From Thermoflexus sp042408815 (GTDB lineage: Bacteria; Chloroflexota; Anaerolineae; Thermoflexales; Thermoflexaceae): a stretch of 60,810 nucleotides of DNA. The notes under the pieces are model-generated. The model worked only from the letters and a program-made list of their open reading frames with translations. It was not told the origin of the DNA and did no database searches. Location of the stretch: positions 1 through 60,810 of the forward strand of contig NZ_JBHOQR010000015.1 in NCBI RefSeq assembly GCF_042408815.1, given 5' to 3'. Both the position numbers and the translations under genes were made by a program. Positions 24,696 to 33,293 of the stretch are shown here, piece by piece. The stretch's first letter is position 1. The number at the start of each line of letters is the position of its first letter.

Positions 24696-25061
24696 ATGGG
24701 AGCACGTCGCCAGCGACGTATCGGGGAATTGCTCCGCGAAGAATTGAGCGCCCTCATCGCCGAATTGAAGGATCCGCGGGTTAGCGGGGTGACGGTGACC
24801 GCCGTGGAGCCGGCGCCGGATCTCACCATCGCGAAAGTTTATGTGACGGCGTGGCCCACGGATCCCGCGCGGCGGGAGGAAGTGCTGGCGGGGCTGGAGC
24901 ACGCCAAAGGTTATCTGAAGCACGAGTTGGCCGGGCGAGTGATCCTGCGCCGCATCCCCGATCTCGTCTTTAAATGGGATGATACCTTCGATCGGGCAGA
25001 CCGGATCGAACGATTGCTCTCTAAGCTCCACGAAAAGGAGCAGCCGCTGGATGAGTCGTGA
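24696..25061 (+). CDS. rbfA: Ribosome-binding factor A
   Basis: The 121-residue protein has the KH-like fold of RbfA: RRIGELLREELSALIAELKD, SGVTVTAVEPAPDLTIAKVY and LAGRVILRRIPDLVFKWDDT near the C-terminus. It binds the immature 30S subunit and helps 16S rRNA 5'-end processing. GGAGGT precedes ATG 24696. Its last ten bases overlap the start of nrnA, the rbfA-nrnA order common in bacteria. Confidence 0.97.
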   Translation: MGARRQRRIGELLREELSALIAELKDPRVSGVTVTAVEPAPDLTIAKVYVTAWPTDPARREEVLAGLEHAKGYLKHELAGRVILRRIPDLVFKWDDTFDRADRIERLLSKLHEKEQPLDES

Positions 25062-26001
25062 GCAGGCTCAGCGCATCCTCAAAGAAGCGCGACGGGTGGC
25101 GGTGGCGACCCATGTTTCGCCTGACGCCGATGCCATCAGCAGCGCGATCGGCCTGGTGCAGATCCTCCGGCGTTTGGGGAAGACGGCGGAGGCCTTTTGC
25201 GATGATGATCTTCCCGCTCGTCTGAAAGCTCTCCCCCACGCAGAGGAAATCGCCCGGGTCGCCCACGGCGCCTTCGATCTCCTGGTTAGCCTGGATGCGA
25301 GCGACCCGGGGCGCCTCGGCAAAGCCTTCGCCGAGCTCCAGGGCATCCCCTTGCTGAACATCGATCACCACATCACCAACACCCATTTCGGAACCATCAA
25401 TTGGGTCGATCCCTCCGCGGTGGCGACGTCCGAAATGGTGCTCTGGCTCGCCGAGGACCTGGGGGTCACGATGGATGCGGAGCTGGCCTCCCTCCTGCTG
25501 GCCGGCATCGTGGGGGATACCATGGGCCTGCGCACGGCCAACGTCAACGCCCGGGTTATGCATGAAGTGACCCGCTTGATGGAAGCCGGGGCCTCCCTTC
25601 CCGCTCTGGTGGATGCCCTCTTCAACCGCCGCCCCCTGGCCGCCCTCCGCCTCTTCGGGCAGGCGCTGGCGGAGGTTCGGATGGAAGACGGGGTGATCTG
25701 GACAGTGATCACCCGGGAGATGCGGGCGGCCGCCGGGCTGACCCACGCCAACGATCTCAGCCTCTCCAGTTTTCTTATCGGAGCGGAGGAGGCGCGGATC
25801 GCCGCGGTGTTCACCGAGCGGGATGATGGGAAGGTGGAGGTCAGCATGCGGGCTCGGCCCGGCTACGATGTCGCCCGAGTGGCCCTGGCCTTCGGCGGAG
25901 GGGGGCATCCCCCCGCGGCCGGTTGCCTGCTCCCTGGACCTCTGGAGGAAGCTATTCCCCCGATCTTGAAGGCGCTGAAGGCCGCCGCTCGGGATAGTTA
26001 G
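25051..26001 (+). CDS. nrnA: DHH/DHHA1 phosphoesterase, NrnA-like
   Basis: The 316-residue protein has motif I ATHVSPDADAISSAIGL with metal ligands H21, D25 and D27, motif III LNIDHHITN, motif IV around AGIVGDTMGLRTANVN, and the C-terminal DHHA1 nucleic-acid motif FGGGGHPPAAGC. NrnA-type enzymes degrade nano-RNA and dephosphorylate pAp in the cytoplasm. The start ATG 25051 lies inside the rbfA end, where an AAAAGGAG sits about ten bases upstream, so the two genes are coupled. Longer in-frame starts only cover rbfA. Confidence 0.93.
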   Translation: MSREQAQRILKEARRVAVATHVSPDADAISSAIGLVQILRRLGKTAEAFCDDDLPARLKALPHAEEIARVAHGAFDLLVSLDASDPGRLGKAFAELQGIPLLNIDHHITNTHFGTINWVDPSAVATSEMVLWLAEDLGVTMDAELASLLLAGIVGDTMGLRTANVNARVMHEVTRLMEAGASLPALVDALFNRRPLAALRLFGQALAEVRMEDGVIWTVITREMRAAAGLTHANDLSLSSFLIGAEEARIAAVFTERDDGKVEVSMRARPGYDVARVALAFGGGGHPPAAGCLLPGPLEEAIPPILKALKAAARDS

Positions 26002-26123
26002 GAGGAACCCACAGGGAGCCCTGAGCCCGTCCTCAACGCTGGGACGGAGCCGGCAAGGCATTGGTCGACGCCCTGCCCTCGGTTATCCCTTACGCTATGG
26101 AGCGCAAACGGGGAGCCTCAGGG

Positions 26124-26636
26124 ATGGAGACCGTTCGGGTTGGCATCCTCACCATCAGCGATCGGGCCGCCCGGGGGATTTACCCGGATGAGAGCGGGGC
26201 GCTCCTCCGGGAGCGAATCACGGAACAGATGGGTTGGACCGTCGCCCAATACGTGGTGGTCCCGGATGATCGGGAGGCGATCCAGCAGATCCTGCGGTCG
26301 TGGAGTGATGAAGAGGGTCTGGATCTGATCCTGACGACGGGGGGCACCGGGCTAGGCCCTCGGGATCTCACGCCGGAGGCGACGCGGCCCCTTCTGGAGC
26401 GGGAGGCTCCCGGGATCGCCGAGGCGCTGCGCTTCTACAGCCTCCAGCAGACCCCTTTCGCCATGCTCTCCCGGGGCGTTGCGGGAGTTCGTGGGCGGAC
26501 CTTGATCATCAATCTGCCGGGCAGCCCCCGCGCGGTGCGGGAGGCGATGGAGATCCTGGGGAAGGTGCTGCCCCATGCCATCGCCATACTGCGGGGGGAG
26601 ACGGGCCCGGCGGCCGAACATTTCCCTCGTGCCTGA
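26124..26636 (+). CDS. mogA: Molybdopterin adenylyltransferase-like protein (MogA/MoaB)
   Basis: The 170-residue protein starts METVRVGILTISDRAARGIY and has the family motif ILTTGGTGLGPRDLTPEAT and the later INLPGSPRAVREAME. This is a whole MogA/MoaB domain, which adenylates molybdopterin before metal insertion. I chose ATG 26124 since GGGAG stands eight bases upstream and the family begins there; in-frame ATG 26097 and TTG 26061 lack a ribosome site. No other moa gene is near, apart from a ThiS/MoaD-like protein at 37866. Confidence 0.93.
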   Translation: METVRVGILTISDRAARGIYPDESGALLRERITEQMGWTVAQYVVVPDDREAIQQILRSWSDEEGLDLILTTGGTGLGPRDLTPEATRPLLEREAPGIAEALRFYSLQQTPFAMLSRGVAGVRGRTLIINLPGSPRAVREAMEILGKVLPHAIAILRGETGPAAEHFPRA

Positions 26637-26745
26637 GCCCGGTGGGGATGCGTTTTCCGCTGAGGCGTTCGTGGGGGCCAGGACCATTCCCCTCATCCCT
26701 GACGAAAGCATCCGAACCACTCCCCGGAGGAACCACCATTTCGCC

Positions 26746-27711
26746 TCAACGGGCCAGCATCAGCACCATATCGTAATAATTGAGATTGGCCTCCCGCCGG
26801 CGTTTCACCACCTCCTCCAGGGGGATGGTCACGATCTCCCGCCCCTGCAGGGCGGTCATCACCCCGCGCTCTCCGGCCAGCAGGGCTTCCACGGCCTTCA
26901 CCCCCATGCGGGTGGCCAGCAAGCGATCAAAGGCCGTCGGGCTTCCTCCCCGCTGGATATGACCCAGGATGGTGATGCGCACGTCGAAGCCGATCGGATG
27001 GCTCTCCAGGAACTTGGCGACCTCCGTCGTCCGGTAAGGCGCCCCTTCGGCGATCACGATCAGGGCATGGGTCTTCCCCCGCTCATAGGCGTCCATCACT
27101 GCGCGGGCGACCTCCTCCAGGCTGGTCTCCCGTTCCGGGATCAGCACCATCTCCGCCCCGCCGATCACCCCCGCAATCAGGGCCAGATATCCGCAATCCC
27201 GCCCCATCGTTTCCACGAGAAATGCCCGTCCGATCGAGGAGGCCGTATCCCGTAGCCGATCGATAGCATCAATGATGGTGTTGAGGGCGGTGTCGACCCC
27301 GATGCTCATATGGGTGCCCCAGATATCGTTATCGATGCTAGCTGGAACCCCTACCACGGCGAAGCCGCGCTGGTGAAGGGCCAGGGCCCCTCGCATCGAG
27401 CCATCGCCCCCGATCACCACCAGGCCTTCAATTCCGTACTGATTCAAGCGACGCAATGCCTTGCGCTGCCCTTCTTCCGTCATGAACTCCTTCGAGCGGG
27501 CGGTCTGCAGGATGGTCCCACCCCGCTGGATGATGCCCCCCACATCCCGTGGGCGGAGCTCTACGATCTCCCCTTCGATCAGGCCCTGGAAGCCACGCCG
27601 AATCCCCAGCACCTTCACGCCATGGTAGGCCGCGGTGCGCACCACCGCCCGGATGCAGGCGTTCATGCCCGGCGCATCCCCTCCGCTCGTCATCACCCCG
27701 AGGCAACGCAT
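26746..27711 (-). CDS. pfkA: ATP-dependent 6-phosphofructokinase
   Basis: The 321-residue protein starts MRCLGVMTSGGDAPGMNACI, the first ATP-binding motif. VIGGDGSMRGALAL has glycine after GGD, the mark of ATP rather than pyrophosphate enzymes. VGVPASIDNDIWGTHMSIG contains the catalytic SIDND, and VETMGRDCGYLALIAG the fructose-6-phosphate site; H stands in GTH where GTD is usual. It commits hexose to glycolysis. GGAGGT lies eight bases before ATG 27711; the earlier in-frame start 27753 has none. It is a single minus-strand gene between plus-strand neighbours. Confidence 0.95.
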   Translation of the reverse strand: MRCLGVMTSGGDAPGMNACIRAVVRTAAYHGVKVLGIRRGFQGLIEGEIVELRPRDVGGIIQRGGTILQTARSKEFMTEEGQRKALRRLNQYGIEGLVVIGGDGSMRGALALHQRGFAVVGVPASIDNDIWGTHMSIGVDTALNTIIDAIDRLRDTASSIGRAFLVETMGRDCGYLALIAGVIGGAEMVLIPERETSLEEVARAVMDAYERGKTHALIVIAEGAPYRTTEVAKFLESHPIGFDVRITILGHIQRGGSPTAFDRLLATRMGVKAVEALLAGERGVMTALQGREIVTIPLEEVVKRRREANLNYYDMVLMLAR

Positions 27712-27965
27712 TCCGCCTACCTCCGTAGATGCAGCCAGCAAGGATTTTCTCAAAGATACGCATTATATCCATTTTATGGATTCCCGGGATGGATGGACAA
27801 CAACCGAGGAGGCAGAGTTCCGGAAGGAATTACGCTGATGCAGAACGGCCTGTTGCCTGGGCGAACCGATCCGATTACAATAAGGTGATAAGGTTTGATT
27901 CTTCACCGCGGGCATCGGAGCCAGCGGATCCCGGGCAGGTGGACTTCTATCAGGGGGTAAGGCCC

Positions 27966-29066
27966 ATGGCGAGCGTCGCGTTTGAGAACGTCACCAAGCA
28001 GTTCGGAAAAGTAGTGGCGGTGAAGGACCTCACCCTATATATCCCGGATGGGGAATTCCTGGTGCTGGTTGGCCCCTCAGGATGCGGCAAGACCACCACC
28101 CTGCGCCTCCTCGCGGGCCTGGAGGAGGTCACGCAGGGGCGGATCTACATCGGGGACCGGGATGTGACGGAGATCCCCCCCAAGGATCGCAACATCGCGA
28201 TGGTCTTTCAATCCTACGCCCTCTACCCCCACATGAACGTCTATGACAACATCGCCTTCGGCCTGCGCATGCGCAAGGTTCCCAAAGCGGAAATCGAGCG
28301 CCGGGTGCGGGAGGCCGCGCGGATGCTGGAGATCGAGCATTTGCTGGACCGCAAGCCGCGGCAGCTATCAGGCGGCCAGCGCCAGCGGGTGGCCGTGGCC
28401 CGGGCCATCGTGCGCGATCCGGCCGTCTTCCTGTTCGATGAGCCGCTTTCCAACCTGGATGCCAAGCTGCGGGTCCAGACGCGGGCGGAGCTGATCAAGC
28501 TGCATCAGCGGCTGGGGACGACCTTCATCTACGTGACCCACGACCAGGTCGAAGCGATGACCATGGGCACCCGCATCGCCGTGATGAAGGATGGGGTGCT
28601 CCAGCAGATCGATACGCCCCAGAACCTCTATGAGCGGCCCGATAACCTCTTCGTGGCAGGATTCATCGGCTCACCACCGATGAATTTCTTCGAAGCCCAC
28701 CTGGTGCCCGATGGGGATGCCCTCTGGGTGGACACCGGCTCCTTCCGCGTGCCGGTCCCCCCCGATCGAGTCGCTGGGTATCGCCCGTATGTGGGGCGAC
28801 GGGTGATCTTCGGCCTGCGGCCCGAACACATCTATGATCCCGAATTCGCCCCGCCCATTAAACACCCCGCCGAAGTGCAGGCACGGGTCGATGTGCGGGA
28901 GCTGATGGGCAGCGAGATTCACCTTCACCTGGTGGCGGATCGTCAGACTTTTGTCGCGCGAGTGGATCCGCGGACCCGCGCTCTGGTGGGGAACACCATC
29001 CGGGTGTTCTTCGATATGGATCGCATGCACCTCTTCGACGCGGAAACGGAGCGAGCGATCCGCTGA
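27966..29066 (+). CDS. ugpC: Sugar ABC transporter ATPase (MalK/UgpC/MsmX type)
   Basis: The 366-residue protein has Walker A VGPSGCGKTT (36-44), the signature QLSGGQRQRVAVARAI, Walker B VFLFDEPLSN and switch histidine YVTHDQVEAMT, then the MalK C-terminal OB-type domain (RVIFGLRPEHIYDPEFA). It drives import of carbohydrates or glycerol phosphate. There are no permease or binding-protein genes around, so it is an orphan ATPase that may serve several importers, as MsmX does. The start ATG 27966 is well inside a longer open frame. A terminator-like hairpin follows at 29081. Confidence 0.94.
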   Translation: MASVAFENVTKQFGKVVAVKDLTLYIPDGEFLVLVGPSGCGKTTTLRLLAGLEEVTQGRIYIGDRDVTEIPPKDRNIAMVFQSYALYPHMNVYDNIAFGLRMRKVPKAEIERRVREAARMLEIEHLLDRKPRQLSGGQRQRVAVARAIVRDPAVFLFDEPLSNLDAKLRVQTRAELIKLHQRLGTTFIYVTHDQVEAMTMGTRIAVMKDGVLQQIDTPQNLYERPDNLFVAGFIGSPPMNFFEAHLVPDGDALWVDTGSFRVPVPPDRVAGYRPYVGRRVIFGLRPEHIYDPEFAPPIKHPAEVQARVDVRELMGSEIHLHLVADRQTFVARVDPRTRALVGNTIRVFFDMDRMHLFDAETERAIR

Positions 29067-29080
29067 GCCGATCCCGGTGT

Positions 29081-29110
29081 GGGGCGGGCGCTCCAGCCGG
29101 CGCCTGCCCC
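29081..29110. terminator. Hairpin between convergent genes (ABC ATPase / lipoprotein)
   Basis: An 11-base-pair stem (GGGGCGGGCGC with GCGCCTGCCCC, one G-T pair) with an eight-base loop lies between two convergent stops. No U-run follows, but the site fits a two-way terminator. Confidence 0.55.
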
Positions 29111-29118
29111 CTCCAAAA

Positions 29119-29730
29119 TCAGCGATCCCGCACCGCGGCAAACCGATCGAAGGCCACCCGGGCATTGCCCCAGGCCATGGTCCCCATGCTCACCCCCGCT
29201 CGCCCTCCGCCCTCGTTCTCTCCACGCTGAATCCGGGCCACCTCCATGCCATTGACCCAGAAGATCATCTCCGTGCCTGCGCGACGGACCCGCAGGTGAT
29301 TGGTGGTCCGCCCGGTCCGGATGGCGGCATGCATGGTCCAATCCACCAGGATCCGCCAGCTCCCCTGTTCGTAGAGAAAGACCCCGTAGTAGCCGTCCGC
29401 GCTGACGGCGAAGCGGTAGAAACGCCCTTCTCCAGCCTGGAGAATCAGCCCATAGTCCGTAGAGGACGGCCCCTCCAGCAGAGCGCCCTCGACCTCCACC
29501 TGTCCATCCCGGAACGAAAAAGGAGAGAGCACCCAGCCAACCGTGCGAGGGGGTTTCAGGCTGAGGACCAGATGGCCGTTCTCGGTGCGGACGGTGAAGC
29601 GGGCCTCTGCTGAAAGGGGCCACCCGGGCGCGCCGTTCTTGAAGTCCATCGTATAGCGCGCGCTCTCAGCGGGGCGACAGGCGGCGATCAGTGGGAGCAA
29701 CAGGATCCATCGCCATCCCATACACGCCAT
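29119..29730 (-). CDS. Lipoprotein with LamG/concanavalin-like domain
   Basis: The 203-residue protein begins WILLLPLIAAC, a lipoprotein signal with its cysteine near residue 15. The rest is beta-rich (TDYGLILQAGEGRFYRFAVS; GYYGVFLYEQGSWRILVDW; NHLRVRRAGTEMIFWVNGME), the pattern of a 3-keto-disaccharide hydrolase/LamG jelly roll. Proteins of this kind bind sugars at the surface. ATG 29730 has GGAG six bases upstream; ATG 29721 also gives a complete signal. Converges on the ABC ATPase gene. Function unknown. Confidence 0.7.
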   Translation of the reverse strand: MACMGWRWILLLPLIAACRPAESARYTMDFKNGAPGWPLSAEARFTVRTENGHLVLSLKPPRTVGWVLSPFSFRDGQVEVEGALLEGPSSTDYGLILQAGEGRFYRFAVSADGYYGVFLYEQGSWRILVDWTMHAAIRTGRTTNHLRVRRAGTEMIFWVNGMEVARIQRGENEGGGRAGVSMGTMAWGNARVAFDRFAAVRDR

Positions 29731-30002
29731 GGCGGTCTCCGGCCTGCCTCCCCCTGGGAACGCCCCACCTCGCGGATTCTGAAAAGGGGTCTTCACCGCC
29801 CACGGTCTCCCCATGCCCTCGCTCTCGATGCCCGACGGGCTTCTTTCACAGGCTGCCAGCTTTCATTCTATCCAGCCCAAGCCCGGCTCGCCCCCTCCTC
29901 CCATCGCGCCCGTTATTTTATAATTCCCGTGGAGCCGGTATCCACTCCGCTCCGCTTTGGGCGGCTCGCTCTCATCCTTGTCGGCCCAGGGGGCGCGTAA
30001 CG

Positions 30003-31076
30003 ATGGTGGATCCTCGTGAAGCCACAGGGGCCCTCGCTCTTCCAGCCCCCCCCGCACGGTTCCAGCTGGGAGATCCCCGCTGGCTCCTGGAATGGCGATA
30101 TCTTCCGTGGCCCACAGACTGGGCCGCCTATTTCGGCCGAAGCGGCCCGCTTCACGTGGAGCTCGGGTTCGGCGATGGCGCTTTCCTGATCGGGCTGGCC
30201 CGCCGGATGCCGGAGGCCAACTGTGTAGGGGTGGAGCGGGCTCTGGAGCCAACCCGATGGACGCTCAGGCGGCTCCGCCGAGAAGGAGTGGAGAACGTTC
30301 GCCTGGTGCTGGGGGATGCCTTCGCCGCCCTCGCCCTTCTTTTCCCCCCGGAATCCATCACCGGGGTTTATATCAATTTCCCGGATCCATGGCCGAAGGC
30401 CCGGCATCACCATCGACGGCTGTTGACGCCGGCTTTCCTGCAGCTGGCCGCTCACCGTCTGCAGCCGGGGGGGACCCTCCTGATCGCAACCGACGATGGG
30501 GATTACGCGATCTGGATTGCGGAGGCCCTGAAGGGAACGCCCGGGCTCGAGAGCATCTTCGAGACCCCATGGGTTCATGCGCTGCCGGATCGGGAGCCGA
30601 CCCGCTATGAGCGAAAGGCGCTTGCCGCCGGCCGCACGTGTTTTTATTTTATCTGGCGGCGGAGCGGACCGGCCCCAGCGCCTCCGCTCCCCCGCATGCT
30701 GCGTCCGGAGGACGCCATGCCCCATCGGATCTGGAAAGGCACACCAGATCTCTCCCGCATCGTGGAGACGCTGCGCGGGCGGCTCTGGCGGGACGGGGAA
30801 ACGATCTGGCGAGTGAAAGGGCTCTATCGCCCGGTGGAGGGAGACGGGCTGTTGATCGAACTGCTGATCGCGGAGGGCCCGTGGGTAGAGACGGTGGCCT
30901 TGCGCTTTCAGCCCCACGGGTCAGGAGCCTGGATCCTGCAGCCTGCGGAGATCGGGGGGCTGCGGCCCACGATGGCCCTGAAGATGGGCGTTCAGGCGGT
31001 CGCCCGCGCCATTGAAGAGGCCACGCCCGGGCTCCAGATCCTTTCCTCGACGATCGGAGAACAATCCCGGGGATAG
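30003..31076 (+). CDS. trmB: tRNA (guanine-N7)-methyltransferase with long C-terminal domain
   Basis: Residues 1 to about 220 are TrmB: LHVELGFGDGAFLIGLARRM (SAM-binding GxGxG), NCVGVERALEP, GVYINFPDPWPKARHHHRRL (family signature) and DREPTRYERKALAAGR (the substrate-binding T-x-Y-E). It makes m7G46 in the tRNA variable loop. A C-terminal region of about 130 residues follows (IWKGTPDLSRIVETLRGRLW; LKMGVQAVARAIEEATPG), absent from the short E. coli form. Extended C-termini are known in thermophile TrmB such as that of Aquifex. ATG 30003 follows GGGGGCG. Confidence 0.93.
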   Translation: MVDPREATGALALPAPPARFQLGDPRWLLEWRYLPWPTDWAAYFGRSGPLHVELGFGDGAFLIGLARRMPEANCVGVERALEPTRWTLRRLRREGVENVRLVLGDAFAALALLFPPESITGVYINFPDPWPKARHHHRRLLTPAFLQLAAHRLQPGGTLLIATDDGDYAIWIAEALKGTPGLESIFETPWVHALPDREPTRYERKALAAGRTCFYFIWRRSGPAPAPPLPRMLRPEDAMPHRIWKGTPDLSRIVETLRGRLWRDGETIWRVKGLYRPVEGDGLLIELLIAEGPWVETVALRFQPHGSGAWILQPAEIGGLRPTMALKMGVQAVARAIEEATPGLQILSSTIGEQSRG

Positions 31077-31099
31077 GCTAGCGCTTTCCAAGAGAGGCA

Positions 31100-31235
31100 C
31101 GCCGCCCCCAGCGTTCCCGGGAGCTTTAGGGGCCGGATGGGGCTCCTTCCGCGGCTGACCTAGCCGGGGGGAGACCCGGTGCGAAGCCGGAAGCTCGATC
31201 GTTCAGACTTCTGGACATGAGCCCATCTCCTTTCG
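31100..31235 (+). promoter_or_regulatory. Possible structured leader RNA upstream of xseB
   Basis: Several hairpins can be drawn: GGAGC/GCTCC near 31120-31146, CGGCT/AGCCG near 31152-31166 and CCGGAAG/CTTCTGG near 31187-31214. The segment TAGCCGGGGGGAGACCCGG partly resembles a cobalamin-riboswitch B12 box, and a cobalamin gene (pduO) lies downstream, but the remaining conserved cobalamin elements are not seen. No ORF looks real here. Confidence 0.22.
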
Positions 31236-31247
31236 CGGGGGATCCCG

Positions 31248-31481
31248 ATGAACAAACCCGTCCACGAGCTCACCTTCGAAGAGGCGCTGTCCGAGCTGGA
31301 ACAGATCGTGCGCGCCCTGGAGAGCGGGGGGCTTCCTCTCGAGGAAGCGATGGCTCTCTATGAGCGGGGACGAGCACTCGCGGATCGCTGCCAGCAATTG
31401 CTGCAGGAAGCACAGCTGCGGGTTCAGCTGCTTGAGCGCGATGAATCCGGTGCCATCCGCCTGACCCCGTTTGAGGGGTGA
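31248..31481 (+). CDS. xseB: Exodeoxyribonuclease VII small subunit
   Basis: The 77-residue protein follows the XseB pattern: TFEEALSELEQIVRALESGG, LPLEEAMALYERGRALADRC, then a helical tail. It assembles in several copies on XseA to form exonuclease VII, which degrades single-stranded DNA. GGGGGA lies just before ATG 31248. xseA is not adjacent. The DUF212 gene starts four bases after its stop. Confidence 0.95.
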   Translation: MNKPVHELTFEEALSELEQIVRALESGGLPLEEAMALYERGRALADRCQQLLQEAQLRVQLLERDESGAIRLTPFEG

Positions 31482-31485
31482 AGGA

Positions 31486-31938
31486 ATGACCATCGGCGAT
31501 CTCTTCCAAAACCCGATCCTGATGCCGGCCTTTCTGGCCTGGATGGTGGCCCAGGCCTCCAAGGTTCCGGTGGAATGGGCCCGACGGCGGCGGCTGGATC
31601 TGGGGCTGTGGGTCAGCGCTGGGGGCATGCCCAGCTCCCACGCCGCCCTGGTCTCGGCGATGGCGACGGCAGTGGGATTGCGGGAGGGCCTGACCTCAAC
31701 GGCTTTCGCGATAAGCGCCATCGTCGCCTTGATCGTGATGTATGACGCCGCGGGGGTCCGTCGCGCGGCCAGCATCCAGGCCCGCCTCCTTAACCAGATC
31801 TTGGAGGAAGTGTTCGCGGGCCGCCCCATCAGTGAACAGCGCCTGAAGGAGCTCATCGGCCATACGCCGATGGAGGTGTTCGTGGGCGCGTTGCTGGGGG
31901 TTGGGATCGCATGGCTCTGGTGGCAACTTGCGCCATAA
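31486..31938 (+). CDS. Divergent PAP2-family (DUF212) membrane protein
   Basis: The 150-residue protein has the DUF212 signature GGMPSSHAALVSAMATAVGL (the histidine motif of PAP2 phosphatases), an N-terminal membrane segment (ILMPAFLAWMVAQASKV), a second helix (FAISAIVALIVMYDAAGVRR) and a C-terminal helix. It resembles YuiD-like proteins from bacteria and plants; activity on a lipid or prenyl phosphate is supposed but not shown. ATG 31486 follows GAGGGGTGAAGGA. Confidence 0.85.
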   Translation: MTIGDLFQNPILMPAFLAWMVAQASKVPVEWARRRRLDLGLWVSAGGMPSSHAALVSAMATAVGLREGLTSTAFAISAIVALIVMYDAAGVRRAASIQARLLNQILEEVFAGRPISEQRLKELIGHTPMEVFVGALLGVGIAWLWWQLAP

Positions 31939-31950
31939 CAGGGGGAGAAC

Positions 31951-32499
31951 ATGAAGATCTACACCCGGACCGGCGATGATGGCACCACGCAGCTGATGGG
32001 CCCGACGCGGGTCCCCAAGGATCATCCCCGGGTGGCCGCCTACGGCACGGTGGATGAATTGAATGCCTGGCTGGGTTACCTGAGCGCAATGGAGCTGCCA
32101 ACCCCCTGGGCGGAGCGGCTGCGGGAGATCCAGCGGGACCTCTTCGTCATCGGGAGTTATCTAGCCCTGGATCCGACGGTCGCGAATCGAGCGCCTGCCC
32201 TCCCGCCTCCCCCGGAAGGGCGGATCTCGGAGATCGAAGCGTGGATCGATGAGTGCGAGGCCGTGACGGGGCCGACCCGGGTCTTCATCCTCCCCGGGGG
32301 GCACCCCTTGAGCGCCGGACTACATGTCGCCCGCACGGTCTGCCGGCGGGCTGAGCGGGCGGTGGTGACGCTTCACCGGCAGGAGCCGGTGCCCCTCTGG
32401 ATCCTGGCGTATCTCAACCGCCTGTCGGATCTCCTGTTCATGCTGGCTCGATGGGCCAACGCCATCCACGGCGTTGAGGATCTCCCATGGAACCCGTGA
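31951..32499 (+). CDS. pduO: Cob(I)alamin adenosyltransferase, PduO type
   Basis: The 182-residue protein starts MKIYTRTGDDGTTQLMG, then HPRVAAYGTVDELNAWLG, and ends with FILPGGHPLSAGLHVARTVC and RRAERAVVTL, the conserved ATP and cobalamin contacts of PduO enzymes. It transfers adenosyl from ATP to cob(I)alamin, making coenzyme B12. GGGGGAG precedes ATG 31951. The nitroreductase gene starts inside its last codons. Confidence 0.95.
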   Translation: MKIYTRTGDDGTTQLMGPTRVPKDHPRVAAYGTVDELNAWLGYLSAMELPTPWAERLREIQRDLFVIGSYLALDPTVANRAPALPPPPEGRISEIEAWIDECEAVTGPTRVFILPGGHPLSAGLHVARTVCRRAERAVVTLHRQEPVPLWILAYLNRLSDLLFMLARWANAIHGVEDLPWNP

Positions 32500-33137
32500 T
32501 GCGGGAAGGGCTCCCTTCCACAGCCCAGACGCTGTTGGAACAGATCCGCTCCCGACGTTCCGTCCGGCGCTATCGCCCGGATCCCATCCCGCGGGCCTGG
32601 GCGATGGTCTTGCTGGAGGCCGCCCGCTGGGCGCCTTCCGCTCATAACCGTCAGCCATGGCGGTTTGTGCTGGTGGAAGACGCCCATATGAAAGCCCGGC
32701 TAGCCCAGGCAATGGGCGAGCGCCTCACAGCAGATCTTCGTCAGGATGGGGTTCCCGAGGAGCGAATCATGGAGGATGTCGCTCGCTCTTATGAGCGGAT
32801 CGTCTCTGCCCCGCTGGCGATCGTGGTCTGCCTCTCGATGCAGGAGATGGACCGCTACCCCGATGCGCGGCGCCAAACAGCGGAGCGAACCATGGCGGTG
32901 CAGAGCGTGGCCATGGCTGGGCAGAACATCCTGCTCATGGCCCACGCCCTGGGCCTGGGGGCCTGCTGGATCTGCGCCCCGCTGTTCTGTCCGGAGATTG
33001 TGCAGGAGACGCTGGGGCTCCCCACGGATTGGGAGCCTCAAGGGATGATCCTGATCGGCTTCCCAGCGGGGCCGCCACGAGAGAAATCCCGCCGGCCAAT
33101 CGAAGCGTTCACCCGATGGATCGAGGCTCTCAGGTAA
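32487..33137 (+). CDS. Nitroreductase-family flavoprotein, FbiB C-domain-like
   Basis: The 216-residue protein has RSRRSVRRYRPDPIP, WAPSAHNRQPWRFVLVED (FMN phosphate site) and AMAGQNILLMAHALGLGACW, the NfsA/NfsB-like fold. GLGACWICAPLFCPEIV and LPTDWEPQGMILIGFPAG resemble the C-terminal domain of FbiB, the F420 side-chain/dehydro-F420 reductase, more than BluB. The position after pduO would fit BluB too. ATG 32487 has GAGGA upstream and overlaps pduO by 13 bases; ATG 32499 overlaps its stop. Substrate unknown. Confidence 0.82.
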   Translation: MEPVMREGLPSTAQTLLEQIRSRRSVRRYRPDPIPRAWAMVLLEAARWAPSAHNRQPWRFVLVEDAHMKARLAQAMGERLTADLRQDGVPEERIMEDVARSYERIVSAPLAIVVCLSMQEMDRYPDARRQTAERTMAVQSVAMAGQNILLMAHALGLGACWICAPLFCPEIVQETLGLPTDWEPQGMILIGFPAGPPREKSRRPIEAFTRWIEALR

Positions 33138-33181
33138 CACGTCCAGGGATTTTTCATTCAGACAGGAGGGAGCAGAAAACA

Positions 33182-33219
33182 TTTTGCAGGTGGGCGCGCT
33201 TCGGTCCCCACCCGCAAAA
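33182..33219. terminator. Two-way intrinsic terminator between nitroreductase and acyl-CoA ligase
   Basis: A stem TTTTGC-a-GGTGGG pairs with CCCACC-c-GCAAAA around a loop containing CTTCGG. It lies in the 156-base gap between the convergent stops at 33137 and 33294. The A/T arms provide a T-rich end on either strand. Confidence 0.7.
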
Positions 33220-33293
33220 ATACAAAAGCATAGAGGGGATGGGCGCTTCTTGATTCGCTCCCAGAGCCTGTTCCGGTAACGATGGTGGTTACA

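Noticed and set aside
32487..33137. BluB (lower-ligand synthesis) as the identity of the nitroreductase after pduO
   Set aside because: Position fits, but the C-terminal segments resemble the FbiB C-domain rather than BluB.
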